IMG/VR virus record: IMGVR_UViG_3300045747_000073
Location: 1-63,622 of that record
Strand: one strand, 5' to 3'
Source of the DNA: a virus
Length of the DNA: 63,622 nt
The translations under genes were made by a program, and so were the position numbers. Under the pieces are notes generated by a model that searched no databases, had not been told where the DNA came from, and was given only the letters and a program-made list of their open reading frames with translations. Shown piece by piece: positions 8,294-17,771 of this stretch (the first letter of the stretch is position 1; every line of letters starts with the position of its first letter).

Positions 8294-9263
8294 ACGGATT
8301 GACCCCATATTCTACGTCAGCACTCCGAAGACCCTTCTTACTAGCCTGCTTCTGTGCTGCTTCACGATTGAAGATACCACGTTCACCGGAGTGGCTATCA
8401 TAGATTGACAACCATTCCTTCATGAACTCACCGATGGAAGGCTTCTCAGTGTATACTGCAGAGTTATTAGCTAGTGCTCGTTCTGGGGTATGCTCCCACC
8501 AGTTACCAGACTTAGCTGTGGAATGGGAGTAGCTATTCAGGTCACCCAAGCTAATGAGTGCGGATCGACGTACACCACCCACCACTACAACCTCACCAAT
8601 CTTGCACATCAGATCATGGCACTCGATAGGTTTCAGCTTACGACCCTGAGCCTGTTTGAACTTCTCTACGGTGTATTCAAACAAAGAGACCAATGGGGCA
8701 GGACCACTAGCACGACCACCGAAGGTCTTGAGTGGTGCTCCGGCGGGACGTACCCGGGAGACATCCCAACTGAGGATATTACCTTTGTACAAGCTATAGA
8801 GCAACGTCTTGTATGCCTCGCACCAACCCTCTTTGCTGTCCTCTACAGGGATCTTGATGAAGGTGCAATCATACAGGCTAGGAACCTCTGGAAGCTTCTC
8901 AGTGTATTGTTTCTCACAAGAGAAGCCTACACCAGTACCATTCAACAGGATATACATGGCTTCATCGAACGATCGTGGGTCATCTACCGTGATATACGAA
9001 CAGTTGTAGCCGGACACCGGTGATCGTTCCAATGCTGGGCCTGCGGTCATGACTGAGCGCATGGATGGCAGTGCCTTTAGACTGACAATGTTCTCATACA
9101 GGGTGCCCCAGATACGAGCATCTTTAGGGATCTTGTTGTCGAGTTTAGTACTGAAGTAATCCACCCAACGGAATGCTGTCTCATCCCAGTCTTCACGACG
9201 GTTCTGATCTGGGAGATAACGGGAGTACCTGGACTTCGAGATTACCTTTTGATACTGATTCAT
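8294..9263 (-). CDS. nrdJ: Class II ribonucleoside-triphosphate reductase, exon 1 (N-terminal)
   Basis: The exon holds residues 1-323 of the adenosylcobalamin-dependent reductase. Recognisable family stretches are RSVMTAGPALER, GYNCSYITVDDPRSFDEAMY, LLNGTGVGFSCE, SWDVSRVRPAGAPLKTFGGRASGP and GERGIFNREAA. The exon ends at GVNP plus the first base of the next codon. Without splicing a TAA follows at once, leaving an enzyme without its catalytic Cys324. Its start overlaps the stop of the GIY-YIG gene at 9260 by ATGA. Confidence 0.93.
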
Positions 9264-9727
9264 TTATTTTTCCTATTCAAAATATTGTTTCCTGCTGAGA
9301 CTAATCGTGCACCCGTAACACTTTTGTTACTGCTATAAATACCTAATATACCCGGTATCTGGTATAGGCGTACACCTGAATTGAGTAATTCCACGGCCCT
9401 GAGTGCGTGCTCTTCCGTGTAATTGTAAGCCTTGAATACGTCTGGGTTACCTTGTTTGTTGAACAGGGGTTTAAATAGCTTTATTGTCGAGCTTTCCTTT
9501 TGTAAGGCGGTCGGCCTATCTAACATTGTTTCTATAATTACGGCTACATCTGCCATAGTATAGCCCATATAATACAGATCGGTTATCCATTTAGTATGAT
9601 CTTCACTTCTGCTAGTGCCAGATGACGTTCCCGTTGCCCATGCACGGGATCCCGTTCCAATTCCTATATACATTATCTCACCAGTTTGTGGATCTATATG
9701 GTTATAGATGTAATACAACTCCTTCAT
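9260..9727 (-). CDS. Free-standing GIY-YIG endonuclease, 155 aa
   Basis: The gene is wedged between the RNA polymerase and reductase genes. Motifs are LYYIYNHIDP, IMYIGIGTGSRAW and a later Glu (KESSTIKLFKPLFN). The C-terminus (EEHALRAVELLNSGVRLYQI) looks like a resolvase-type helix-turn-helix. ATG 9727 follows AAGGAGGCCC; the upstream ATG at 9742 overlaps the polymerase gene and is less likely. It is probably a homing endonuclease that inserted next to the reductase. Confidence 0.88.
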   Translation of the reverse strand: MKELYYIYNHIDPQTGEIMYIGIGTGSRAWATGTSSGTSRSEDHTKWITDLYYMGYTMADVAVIIETMLDRPTALQKESSTIKLFKPLFNKQGNPDVFKAYNYTEEHALRAVELLNSGVRLYQIPGILGIYSSNKSVTGARLVSAGNNILNRKNK

Positions 9728-9735
9728 GGGCCTCC

Positions 9736-11925
9736 TTAACAAAAGAAATACTGACTGTTTTGGACATCGTTTATATCCAGTGATCCGAGAACTGGTTGTG
9801 TTGCTGAGAAGCTAGGTTTATACTCCATCAAGTTATCTTCGAGTAGATCAAAGAAGTTTTCTACATCATACTGAGCTATGAAGGTCATCTTAGTGATGTC
9901 CTGCAATAGATCAACGTCAGACGCATGACAACTAAAGCTATCATGTACCGCAGCGAATGACCCATTGAATGCTACAATGGTGTTGGCCATGTGAGCAGCA
10001 TCATAACTATGTACTACATTCGGGCTGATCCCCGAGGCGAATGATCTCCGGCATGGGATCTTCTCTCCGGTAGTCTTACCGACTACATCTATCTTAACCA
10101 CATGCATGATCCTGCCTGTCTTACTCCCGGGTAAACCCTTAATGGTTCCCCTCTGCTTGTGCTCATGCTGAAGGTTTGCCTTGTATACGACCGGGAAACC
10201 GCTAGGTGTCTTCCAAGACAACTCATTAGAGCCATTAGCGAGTTCATGCTCAGCCATCTTCTGAAGGTACTTAGTAGTCTTCAGTGGTCCTTGGCATACC
10301 TCGTTGATTGAGTCTATGAGCTTACCAGCCAACATCTCGCAGTCATCTTCGCTGATGTTGTACTTGTGGTTGAACCCTAGCATATGCAGATCATCGTACA
10401 TGTTAGAAGCTATCCGCTTCTTACCTGCTGAGTACGCACGAGTCATAGAGCCCCTCTTAGCAATGCCCTTGCGGATATGCTTCATGGGTATACCACGACT
10501 AGCGAACCAGTCAGGGAGTTTACCTACTAGGTTCTTAGCCACGGCTACGTAGAAGTCCTTCTGTACAGCTTCATTCGTGAGTGACACTAACGATCCTGCT
10601 GCTTTGTCCTTGGACATTGCTGCAAGGTGTTGCCAGCCATTGTTCGAACCATCGATACCCACGGGTAGCCCTGAGTAGTAAGGCTTGCCTAATGCTTGTG
10701 CTATGGTGTAGTTAAAGAGTTCTACACAACAAGATAAGAACCCATACGGCTTCTCTGCTTTAGGTGTCAACTGCTCAGCCTTACCCAACTTAGCAATCAT
10801 GCTATAGTTCTCGATAGTCCACTGAAAACGATCCTCCATCGTCATCTTGTCTACTGATATGGTGTCCAGACCTTCTTCTTCCAAGTACTTCCGGTAGTCG
10901 GTTGTCGTCCAGCTAGGGATCTCATTGATATCATATGATTGATTAAATGAGGTTGCAGCCTTGATGCATATCCACCGATAGCCACTCTTAGTAACCTCCT
11001 TTGTATCCTCAAACAAGAAAAGACTTCTCGCAAGGTCTCCCCCTTGATAAGACAAGAATGATTCAGTGTAGTACATACGCCCACGGTAGTCACAAGATAC
11101 CTCCTGATAGAATGTTTTATCCAGCAGCATTACTGCCTTCTTAATTACTTGCTCGTACTCGTACTTCTTGGAGATCAGTCGTTGTACTCGTGTGTCCCTG
11201 TGTCCAAGGAAGGGGGTGCCTTCGTAAGTGTATTCGCCCCTTGGGAGATCGCCAATTGGATACGAGCCGATAACGCCATCTCCATCAACAAGCTCGATAG
11301 TTGATTTTGGGCTTTCTGCAATTGCTGTGGCGAGTACTGCACCATTGATTTTCCATCCTTGCTGGCGTAGAACTTCCAAGGCTTTAACGAATCGCTCATT
11401 CAAACACTCCTTAAATTTATCTTCGTCAGTCCATCCCTTGATGAATGACTGGTGGGTTAGCGGGCTTTTAAGCCCCGATATCCTAGGTAACGGGACAAGG
11501 GATGTGCCAACGAGTACTGGCTTGATACTGTTAATGTCACCCTTGAGTAGCAGCATGTATGGCGCTTTGAAACCATCGTATGCCCTCTCGATATCTATCA
11601 AGTCATCCTGAAGAAAGGTTTCAATCAGGATGTCACCTAACGCAAGTATATCCTTAATATATGGGTCAATAAGCCGCAGCCTACTAGCCAGTTGAGTACC
11701 TATCATGGTGCTCACAAAGGTTAGTTTAACTGCGGCCATATGGGTTGCACTCTTATTACGGATACAGTACCGTGTTAATGAGTCCCATGCTTCCTCTACA
11801 ATTTCCTCCAATTCGAATTCCCATAATGGGTATTGTGCCAGAAGTAAACAACCTTGGTTGTACATTTTTTCTGACTCCGGTATTACCTTATTGACTCGTT
11901 GAGCCAAATAAACCGATGGATCCAT
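9736..11925 (-). CDS. T7-type single-subunit DNA-dependent RNA polymerase, 729 aa
   Basis: All hallmark motifs are present: DYRGR (279-283); motif A DGSNNGWQH with catalytic D425; motif B KRGSMTRAY with K490 and Y498; motif C HDSF with D662. The protein is shorter than T7 RNAP (883 aa), mainly in the N-terminal domain, as in many marine and environmental podophages. It should transcribe middle and late genes from phage promoters; the TTAGCYGGTACCTAATAGG elements are the best candidates. The start ATG at 11925 follows AAGGAATCTA. It lies next to the primase-helicase, within the replication block. Confidence 0.97.
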   Translation of the reverse strand: MDPSVYLAQRVNKVIPESEKMYNQGCLLLAQYPLWEFELEEIVEEAWDSLTRYCIRNKSATHMAAVKLTFVSTMIGTQLASRLRLIDPYIKDILALGDILIETFLQDDLIDIERAYDGFKAPYMLLLKGDINSIKPVLVGTSLVPLPRISGLKSPLTHQSFIKGWTDEDKFKECLNERFVKALEVLRQQGWKINGAVLATAIAESPKSTIELVDGDGVIGSYPIGDLPRGEYTYEGTPFLGHRDTRVQRLISKKYEYEQVIKKAVMLLDKTFYQEVSCDYRGRMYYTESFLSYQGGDLARSLFLFEDTKEVTKSGYRWICIKAATSFNQSYDINEIPSWTTTDYRKYLEEEGLDTISVDKMTMEDRFQWTIENYSMIAKLGKAEQLTPKAEKPYGFLSCCVELFNYTIAQALGKPYYSGLPVGIDGSNNGWQHLAAMSKDKAAGSLVSLTNEAVQKDFYVAVAKNLVGKLPDWFASRGIPMKHIRKGIAKRGSMTRAYSAGKKRIASNMYDDLHMLGFNHKYNISEDDCEMLAGKLIDSINEVCQGPLKTTKYLQKMAEHELANGSNELSWKTPSGFPVVYKANLQHEHKQRGTIKGLPGSKTGRIMHVVKIDVVGKTTGEKIPCRRSFASGISPNVVHSYDAAHMANTIVAFNGSFAAVHDSFSCHASDVDLLQDITKMTFIAQYDVENFFDLLEDNLMEYKPSFSATQPVLGSLDINDVQNSQYFFC

Positions 11926-11934
11926 TAGATTCCT

Positions 11935-13542
11935 TTATGCGAAGTCTACCATTTCCTGTTTGTTCAATCGTCCAGTGCTAGTATTATAGCACACTTGCCC
12001 AGCATCTCCGGTGTCACCTGTGAACCGGGCCTTCAGTACTCGGAACTTGATGGTGTTCCTTTCAACAGCATCAGGCGCGATCATGTTACGGGCAAACGCA
12101 ACGATGTCAAAGCAGATCTGTTTGATACTGCCTGAGCCCTTGATGTCATCAAGTGACGGTAGCCGACCCTCTTCGAATGCCTTCTGGTCGTTCTTACCCT
12201 TACGTAGGTGACTGATAACACCAAGCCAGATATTGTGCTTCTTGACAAGCTTAAGTAAGTCACTCATCATAGCATCAATGGCTTCGTTACCTGTCTTGTC
12301 TCCCTGCCCCTCACTCACTGCAATGGTGATGTGGTCCAAGATGATGTGTTTACACCCCATGAGTGCTAGGTACTCCATCTTATCCACCAGTGACTCATCA
12401 CTCACTGAGCCTTGGTGATCCAGCAGTACGAGTCGTTCATCACCAAAGACAGCTTCGAAGGCTTCCTTCTGCTTATCCTCTGGCTGAGACTGTACAAGCC
12501 TTGTCTCCATCTTCATACCAATGAACTTCTCAGCGGTATCGCCCACTGACTCTTCCAAGGACACCATGCCTACCATGTTCTCGGTCTCTGATAGGATATC
12601 CAGTACAATCTCTTTGATCACAGTACTCTTACCAGACCCCGTGCCTGAGGTGAACAATACGATCTCACCCATACGCATACCGCCCAGCTTACTGTTCAGT
12701 TCATTCAGGCATTCAGGGTAGGGTACTGACACGGTATTCTTACGAGACTGGTACTGATCCCATACCTGCTGACCTCGAACGATACCTGCGGGTGAGAATG
12801 GTTTAGCATCAAAGACTGCAGCCATGATCGCGGATGAACCATGCTTGATGAGTACATCGCATGGATCCTTCTCAGGCAGGTTAGCTAGTCGTGCTTTATC
12901 GTAGCCAATTATCTTGGCAACCTCTGCTGCAGCCTTCTTACCCGGCTCATCCATGTCTAGCATTATGACTACTTCTTCGAACCCCCGTAGCCACTCTCGA
13001 TTATCTAGTATAAGCTTAGTTGCTGATGCGGAAGGTAGAGCGACGACCGGATAGAACTTCTGGTACTTATCATACTGAGCTTGTGCCACCGCGAGTGCAT
13101 CCAGTTCCCCTTCGGTGATAACGATTCTTCGACCTCCTGTGCATGTGGATTGGCCAAATAGTTGTATCCCATTGAAGTCTCCAATGATTTGAAACTTCTT
13201 AGGTAGCTCTCGCTGTTTGTAGGCCACGACCACACCATCCTTAGTGTATGGATAGAAGTGCGAATGGATAGTGCCATCTTCCGAGTAAGATACCTTAACA
13301 CCATAATGCTCAGCCACCACTTTAGTGATGCCTCGTTCTTTAAATCCTCTAGTGTCATATGATTTGATCTCGTCTAGTTTGTGCATTGAATAGTTCTCAG
13401 TCTTAAGTACGATAGCTGCGTTAGGATCGATTAATGATGACCTCTGACAGCTAAAACAGAAGCCCCATGTGTCGCCTTCTTTCCATGAGAAGGCATCATG
13501 GCTTGTACATTTAGGACAAGCAGATTGTAACCATCGTGACAT
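11935..13542 (-). CDS. DNA primase-helicase (T7 gp4-like), 535 aa
   Basis: A bifunctional replication protein. A zinc-binding segment comes first (C9, C12, C29, C32), then a Toprim-type primase domain (TEGELDAL at 143-150, LDMDEP near 195-200), then a RecA/DnaB helicase with Walker A SGTGSGKST (299-307) and a Walker B-like IILDHITI. It unwinds DNA and primes the lagging strand for the family A polymerase. Length is close to T7 gp4 (566 aa). The start has GGAA seven bases upstream and is two bases from the stop of a 48-aa gene. Confidence 0.96.
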   Translation of the reverse strand: MSRWLQSACPKCTSHDAFSWKEGDTWGFCFSCQRSSLIDPNAAIVLKTENYSMHKLDEIKSYDTRGFKERGITKVVAEHYGVKVSYSEDGTIHSHFYPYTKDGVVVAYKQRELPKKFQIIGDFNGIQLFGQSTCTGGRRIVITEGELDALAVAQAQYDKYQKFYPVVALPSASATKLILDNREWLRGFEEVVIMLDMDEPGKKAAAEVAKIIGYDKARLANLPEKDPCDVLIKHGSSAIMAAVFDAKPFSPAGIVRGQQVWDQYQSRKNTVSVPYPECLNELNSKLGGMRMGEIVLFTSGTGSGKSTVIKEIVLDILSETENMVGMVSLEESVGDTAEKFIGMKMETRLVQSQPEDKQKEAFEAVFGDERLVLLDHQGSVSDESLVDKMEYLALMGCKHIILDHITIAVSEGQGDKTGNEAIDAMMSDLLKLVKKHNIWLGVISHLRKGKNDQKAFEEGRLPSLDDIKGSGSIKQICFDIVAFARNMIAPDAVERNTIKFRVLKARFTGDTGDAGQVCYNTSTGRLNKQEMVDFA

Positions 13543-13544
13543 AG

Positions 13545-13691
13545 TTAGTTCCAGTATTGTTTATCTTCAAGCTCTTCTCGACGTTTATAATCCTCTTTCT
13601 TGGTTGCTTTCTTCTTTACAAACTGCTGCTCACGTTCCTCGTGGTGATCCAAGGGGGTTTCTTCCTTGGGTTCTGGTTTTGATTTCTTCAA
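13545..13691 (-). CDS. Small lysine/glutamate-rich protein, 48 aa (TTG start)
   Basis: The frame opens with TTG overlapping the previous stop as TTGA and ends two bases before the helicase start. It encodes a highly charged helix (HEEREQQFVKKKATKKED). The tight fit between two genes and the coupling support it; there is no known family. Confidence 0.62.
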   Translation of the reverse strand: MKKSKPEPKEETPLDHHEEREQQFVKKKATKKEDYKRREELEDKQYWN

Positions 13692-13885
13692 TTCCCATGC
13701 TCCCGAATATAAGTGGCGGCTATTGCTAGCTGCTTGTCAGTAAAACCGATACCGTACAGATAACCCATAAGGAATATCTGGCTTTTACCGGGATCCCCTT
13801 CATGGCGATTTAGATAGCCCATGATATCGTAGAACGTGTGCTCTACGTCTTCCCTCTTATAGAGGTCTTCAACAAGCTTCTTCAT
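13688..13885 (-). CDS. Hypothetical protein, 65 aa
   Basis: Its start overlaps the upstream endonuclease stop by ATGA. The mixed helical sequence (GKSQIFLMGYLYGIGF) shows no recognised domain. It belongs to the coupled replication operon. Confidence 0.78.
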   Translation of the reverse strand: MKKLVEDLYKREDVEHTFYDIMGYLNRHEGDPGKSQIFLMGYLYGIGFTDKQLAIAATYIREHGN

Positions 13886-14310
13886 TCTTTAGGCTCGATA
13901 AATCGTACAGCAGCTACATTAGCATTCCAGAACATACGCTCCCCATTAGGTAAGAGTTGACGTGACAAGGCATCATACTTCCAGATGTACTTCGCTTCTA
14001 GGTAGGATGTCATTGATCGTGACTTGGTCCATGCTAGGATACGGAATACAAAGGAATCAACACCTTCCTTGCGGATGAACTGCTTGAGTTCCTTACAAGA
14101 GCTAGTGTACTTCTCCCAGTCACTCTCACGATAGATCTTCTTCTTACGTTTCTTACCTTCCTCGGTTATGCTTGTGTAAGTAGTAAGCTGCTTTCTTCCC
14201 ACGTATCTCCTCCCGGAGTCGATGTGTGTGATGAGGTAGATGAAAGCAAAATGATCTGGCTCTCGGGGTGTGTCACTGATCCAGTGTCCGTACTTGAAGT
14301 AGTCTTCCAT
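13882..14310 (-). CDS. SegE-type GIY-YIG endonuclease-like protein, 142 aa
   Basis: FAFIYLITHIDSGRRYVGRKQL carries the GIY and Y-x-G parts, followed by basic residues, a Trp-Tyr segment (DWEKYTSSCKELK) and EAKYIW with the likely catalytic Glu. This layout resembles phage SegE-like endonucleases. The first 145 bases overlap the exonuclease gene in another frame, which is unusual in this tightly packed operon. The start ATG 14310 has only a weak AAAGAAAG site upstream. Confidence 0.82.
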   Translation of the reverse strand: MEDYFKYGHWISDTPREPDHFAFIYLITHIDSGRRYVGRKQLTTYTSITEEGKKRKKKIYRESDWEKYTSSCKELKQFIRKEGVDSFVFRILAWTKSRSMTSYLEAKYIWKYDALSRQLLPNGERMFWNANVAAVRFIEPKE

Positions 14311-15023
14311 GTCAATCTTTCTTTAAGTTCTTCGAATGTCATAGGGCGCAGGTCTTCTAACCTGTCACGGATGTAAATACAGTTTACACACCTGACAAAT
14401 TCTTTCTTCCAGTCACCCGGCTGTTTAATAGACCATGTAGCCACTGTAGCGTCCCATAGTTTCTCTACAGGAACTGGGTCTAGGATCTTATTAGCCCCTA
14501 CTGGGCCTACCTTCCAGAGCCCTCGGATGTTGTCAGCCATGTCCCCGGTAAGGAACTGCTTGAACATGAACCGATAGGATTCTTCTGGTGTAGTCTGGTA
14601 TACTTCGTTCTTACGGAAGTTATGATGCCAACCTACTAGACCATTTAGATCTTTGTCGATGTGGCTAATTGTAAAGGTATCACCATTGAGGGCGGCATCC
14701 TTAGCAGTGATCCCACAAAAGTCGTCAGCCTCGCCACCATCACTCTGTACGCAGAAGGTTGCTGCATACGCATAGAGTTCCTTGAGTGTCTCTTTCTGCT
14801 CATCTGATAGGTTATCCTTTCTGTTTGCTTTGTAGTCATCAGTGCATTGATAACGAAAGTTGTCTTTGCCCTTGATGAATACGTATGCGGTATCTGCCTC
14901 GACCGATTGGATTACTGATTCGATCTTACTGACTAGATTCTTCTGATTCTTCTTGTGATCTTTGGATACACAAGATAGTTCGTAGATCATGGAGTCAGCA
15001 TCGATGATTGCTATGTGTGTCAT
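14166..15023 (-). CDS. 5'-3' exonuclease, PIN/FEN-like (T7 gp6 role), 285 aa
   Basis: The N-terminus IAIIDADSMIYE gives the first metal-binding Asp. GGEADDFCG and ISHIDKDLNGL give the acidic cluster, and LTGDMADNIRGLWKVGPVGA is the helix-hairpin-helix DNA-binding segment. Such enzymes remove RNA primers and recycle host DNA. The last 48 residues (Ser/Thr rich) overlap the GIY-YIG gene out of frame and look unlike family sequence, so the native C-terminus may have been replaced. The start overlaps the HNH gene stop by ATGA. Confidence 0.93.
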   Translation of the reverse strand: MTHIAIIDADSMIYELSCVSKDHKKNQKNLVSKIESVIQSVEADTAYVFIKGKDNFRYQCTDDYKANRKDNLSDEQKETLKELYAYAATFCVQSDGGEADDFCGITAKDAALNGDTFTISHIDKDLNGLVGWHHNFRKNEVYQTTPEESYRFMFKQFLTGDMADNIRGLWKVGPVGANKILDPVPVEKLWDATVATWSIKQPGDWKKEFVRCVNCIYIRDRLEDLRPMTFEELKERLTWKTTSSTDTGSVTHPESQIILLSSTSSHTSTPGGDTWEESSLLLTQA

Positions 15024-15391
15024 AGATATTGCCTCAAATAGGTTCCAGCATTCTCAATTATCAGTAGGTTATCATCAAAGCTTCCTATCGCTGTGTTACA
15101 GCGGAAGCATAAGATACCTCTTACTTTTCCTGTGTTATGGCAGTGATCAACCTGCGCTGTCCCGGTTGCGAATGAAATAGGTTTATGACATATACCACAA
15201 CCACCTTTTTGTTCTGCCAGTAGTGCATCTCGTTCGGGGGTTAGGATACCATATGCTCGTTTGTTATGCTTGCATTGTTGGCACAGTTTGTTGTAGATGT
15301 ATCGGCCTAATTCTGGTCTCCAAGCAGGTTTAATTACTTGGTTGGAGCATCCTTCTGTTTTGCAAATAGCATTTGCTTTTGTTTCATTCAT
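15020..15391 (-). CDS. Endonuclease VII-family HNH nuclease, 123 aa
   Basis: Two zinc-type Cys pairs (CKTEGC, CQQC) and CGICHK are followed by VDHCHNTGKVRGILCFRCNTAIG, the signature of the recombination endonuclease VII family. Such enzymes cut branched DNA such as Holliday junctions. Some free-standing copies act as homing nucleases. Its place between the exonuclease and DNA polymerase favours junction resolution during replication and packaging, but this is inference. Confidence 0.92.
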   Translation of the reverse strand: MNETKANAICKTEGCSNQVIKPAWRPELGRYIYNKLCQQCKHNKRAYGILTPERDALLAEQKGGCGICHKPISFATGTAQVDHCHNTGKVRGILCFRCNTAIGSFDDNLLIIENAGTYLRQYL

Positions 15392-15399
15392 AATAGTCC

Positions 15400-17241
15400 T
15401 TAATGCACTGCAAGGTAAGTCTTACCAGACTTAGATTCCCCTGCCATACAAGTTACATTAAACATTTTCGGCCCCTCCGTAAATGCTTCCGCCAATATTT
15501 CTTTAGTTCGTTCAACATCTTCGTCTTTAACAACAAACTCTGCTTCGTCATGGTAGTGCATTATAGGGTAGCTCATGATCCCTTCTTCAGCTAGCTTCCT
15601 GCTAGCCCACACCATAGCTGCCTTGCAAGTGATTGCTTCGGTCGTTTGTAACAGGTAGTTAAGCACTTGATGGGGAGACGCAACAAAGATAATTCTACCG
15701 TCTAACCCTCGGATGTGCGCCTTATCAGATCCAAATGCAGAGCCTGTTCGGGTGTACTCGTCTTCTAGGGTTGTTACTAATCGCTTCATCCCGGGTACCG
15801 AGTTCTGGAACTTTTCTTTCATCTGAGCACCTAGCTTAGCATCAGTCTTCCCAGTCAGAATGTTACCTAGCTTCCCTGCACCAGCACCAAACAAGTAAGC
15901 AAAGAAGAAAGGTTTGCTGGCTTTACGGGATACCCCCAAGGCATCGGCATTTCGTTGATGGATGTCCCCATGTACAACCTCCTTAGTGAACTCGTCGTTC
16001 CCTAGGTAGTGACACAGGGCACGTACTTGGCACCCGGCTGAGTCTGCTCCCACAATGCTTGTTCCCGGCTCACAAGTAAGCAACTCGCGAAGTTCTGCGC
16101 CGTAGGCTGAGTCTTCCCTTGGAATATTGCAGACAATCTCGTGCCTGCATCGAAAGCTCGGAGTCCCAATAGTCCACATACGTCCATGTAGTCGTCCATC
16201 ACTGTTCTTTGCAGCATCAATCCATCCTTCTAGAATGCCCTTGCGAGAGCGTATGGTATAGTATTCACTGATCATCATGGCTTCTGGGCCTAGCTTTTCG
16301 AGTGATGATTCAGTGATCTTAGGTGACTTATTGATCCATTTGTTACCAACCTTCTCCACATTCCACTCATCAGGAACCCACCCAATACTGTATAGGTAGC
16401 TCTTTACGATCTCAATTTGACCGATTTTACCTTGCTCAAAAGATACTCGGCTGTACTCACCTTCAATCGGACGATCGGTTCTTCCACGTTCTTCCTCAAT
16501 CCCGAAGTGCTTGACAGTAGCGAGGGTATAGCAACCGTCTTTTCTCCATGCGGGTTGCTTAGTAACTGTTCCATCGGTTCGGACGCACTGTAACCCGATC
16601 CTTGGTTCCAACACGCGTTCAATAGCTTCCAGTTTATCATCGATCTCTCCTAGTAGTTTGATAGCACCATCCATATCGAACTTCCAGCCTTTGTACTGGA
16701 TGTCTGCTTCGATCTTAGCAAACTCCATTTCCACTTCCAGTCCTTTACTGAATAGTGGGTACTTGGTCATAAGCTTCTGGGCTTGCTGGGTTAGCTCCTT
16801 GTATACCAAGACATTCAACTCAACGTCTCTGATGCAGTACGTAAGCATCTCTTGGGTGTACTGAGTGAAGTCACTGAATTCAAGCTTAGGGAACTTGAAT
16901 TTCTCACCCCACCCAGCTAGACCATGTTTGTGGTCCCTCTTGTACTGCAAGAGCATTGACATGATCCACGTATCAATCACCCTCACGGATGGCGCAGGTG
17001 ACCAACCTAGTACCTTCTTAAGCACCACGTTGTCAAACCCAATACAATTGTGCCCAAAGATAATGTCAGCTTTGTTCAACTCTTGCAAACCCTCGGCCAC
17101 TTTTGGTAGCTTAGGGTCGTGGTCTGAATAGGGTTTCACTTCTCCTGTATCAGGATTAACTAAAACAAGGCACCATATCTTGGTTACCCTGTCTAGTAGC
17201 CCGTCACATTCTACGTCATAACAATATCTTAATTTACTCAT
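15400..17241 (-). CDS. Family A DNA polymerase with 3'-5' exonuclease domain, 613 aa
   Basis: Proofreading motifs are DVECDG (D9, E11), FGHNCIGFD and YCIRDVE. The polymerase part has motif A GADSAG (D400), motif B RKASKPFFFAYLFGAG (R439, K443, F447) and motif C HDE (564-566). F447 is at the position of E. coli F762 and T7 Y526. The position of the usual motif B Tyr (E. coli Y766, T7 Y530) is F451 here, and Ala replaces Gly after F447. ATG 17241 is chosen because GAGGATATTCT precedes it and it overlaps the zincin stop; an in-frame start 15 codons upstream is less likely. Confidence 0.96.
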   Translation of the reverse strand: MSKLRYCYDVECDGLLDRVTKIWCLVLVNPDTGEVKPYSDHDPKLPKVAEGLQELNKADIIFGHNCIGFDNVVLKKVLGWSPAPSVRVIDTWIMSMLLQYKRDHKHGLAGWGEKFKFPKLEFSDFTQYTQEMLTYCIRDVELNVLVYKELTQQAQKLMTKYPLFSKGLEVEMEFAKIEADIQYKGWKFDMDGAIKLLGEIDDKLEAIERVLEPRIGLQCVRTDGTVTKQPAWRKDGCYTLATVKHFGIEEERGRTDRPIEGEYSRVSFEQGKIGQIEIVKSYLYSIGWVPDEWNVEKVGNKWINKSPKITESSLEKLGPEAMMISEYYTIRSRKGILEGWIDAAKNSDGRLHGRMWTIGTPSFRCRHEIVCNIPREDSAYGAELRELLTCEPGTSIVGADSAGCQVRALCHYLGNDEFTKEVVHGDIHQRNADALGVSRKASKPFFFAYLFGAGAGKLGNILTGKTDAKLGAQMKEKFQNSVPGMKRLVTTLEDEYTRTGSAFGSDKAHIRGLDGRIIFVASPHQVLNYLLQTTEAITCKAAMVWASRKLAEEGIMSYPIMHYHDEAEFVVKDEDVERTKEILAEAFTEGPKMFNVTCMAGESKSGKTYLAVH

Positions 17242-17771
17242 AGAATATCCTCGCCGTATTTCTCGGCATATAACCCTGATAGGCACCTAGCCTCAATCTC
17301 TACAGGGTCAAAGTAGTAGCATTCTCGATGATCTTTCTTGTCCCAGTGTGCACCCTGTACCTTAAATCCTTTTCTACCTGTAAGCTTTTGGCATACATGC
17401 ACCATCTCATGACAGAGGATTTCTACGTAGGCATGTTGGGTGTAGACGTTAGGCTCCCAGTTTTCAATCCAAGGATCACGTACTTGAACTAAGATCTTGT
17501 TGAAGTTTCTGGCTCGACCTATCTCGAATTCCCCTTCTATAGGCTCACACCAGATGGTTAAACCACTGGTTGGAGCATCGTCATCCATCTGGATTAGACA
17601 GAATTCGACCATGACCTTCTCTTGGGTGACTTCAAGGTGAAACCTCTCTACGTAGTCGGCAAGGATATTGTGGAATAGGGTTTTGATCTCACGGTGGTTG
17701 TTGGCTAGGGATGTAACGTGGACTTTGACGTTCTTAGGGTAGACTACAGGAGTCCGGACTTTGCTAGCCAT
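17238..17771 (-). CDS. Zincin-like metallopeptidase domain protein, 177 aa
   Basis: ILCHEMVHVCQ carries the HExxH zinc motif, and DPVEIEAR about 37 residues later offers the third ligand Glu. This arrangement is typical of small zinc peptidases. There is no signal peptide, so it should act in the cytoplasm. It is coupled to the DNA polymerase start. Possible roles are processing of a phage or host protein; SprT-like DNA-protein crosslink proteases share the motif but I cannot assign that family. Confidence 0.75.
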   Translation of the reverse strand: MASKVRTPVVYPKNVKVHVTSLANNHREIKTLFHNILADYVERFHLEVTQEKVMVEFCLIQMDDDAPTSGLTIWCEPIEGEFEIGRARNFNKILVQVRDPWIENWEPNVYTQHAYVEILCHEMVHVCQKLTGRKGFKVQGAHWDKKDHRECYYFDPVEIEARCLSGLYAEKYGEDIL

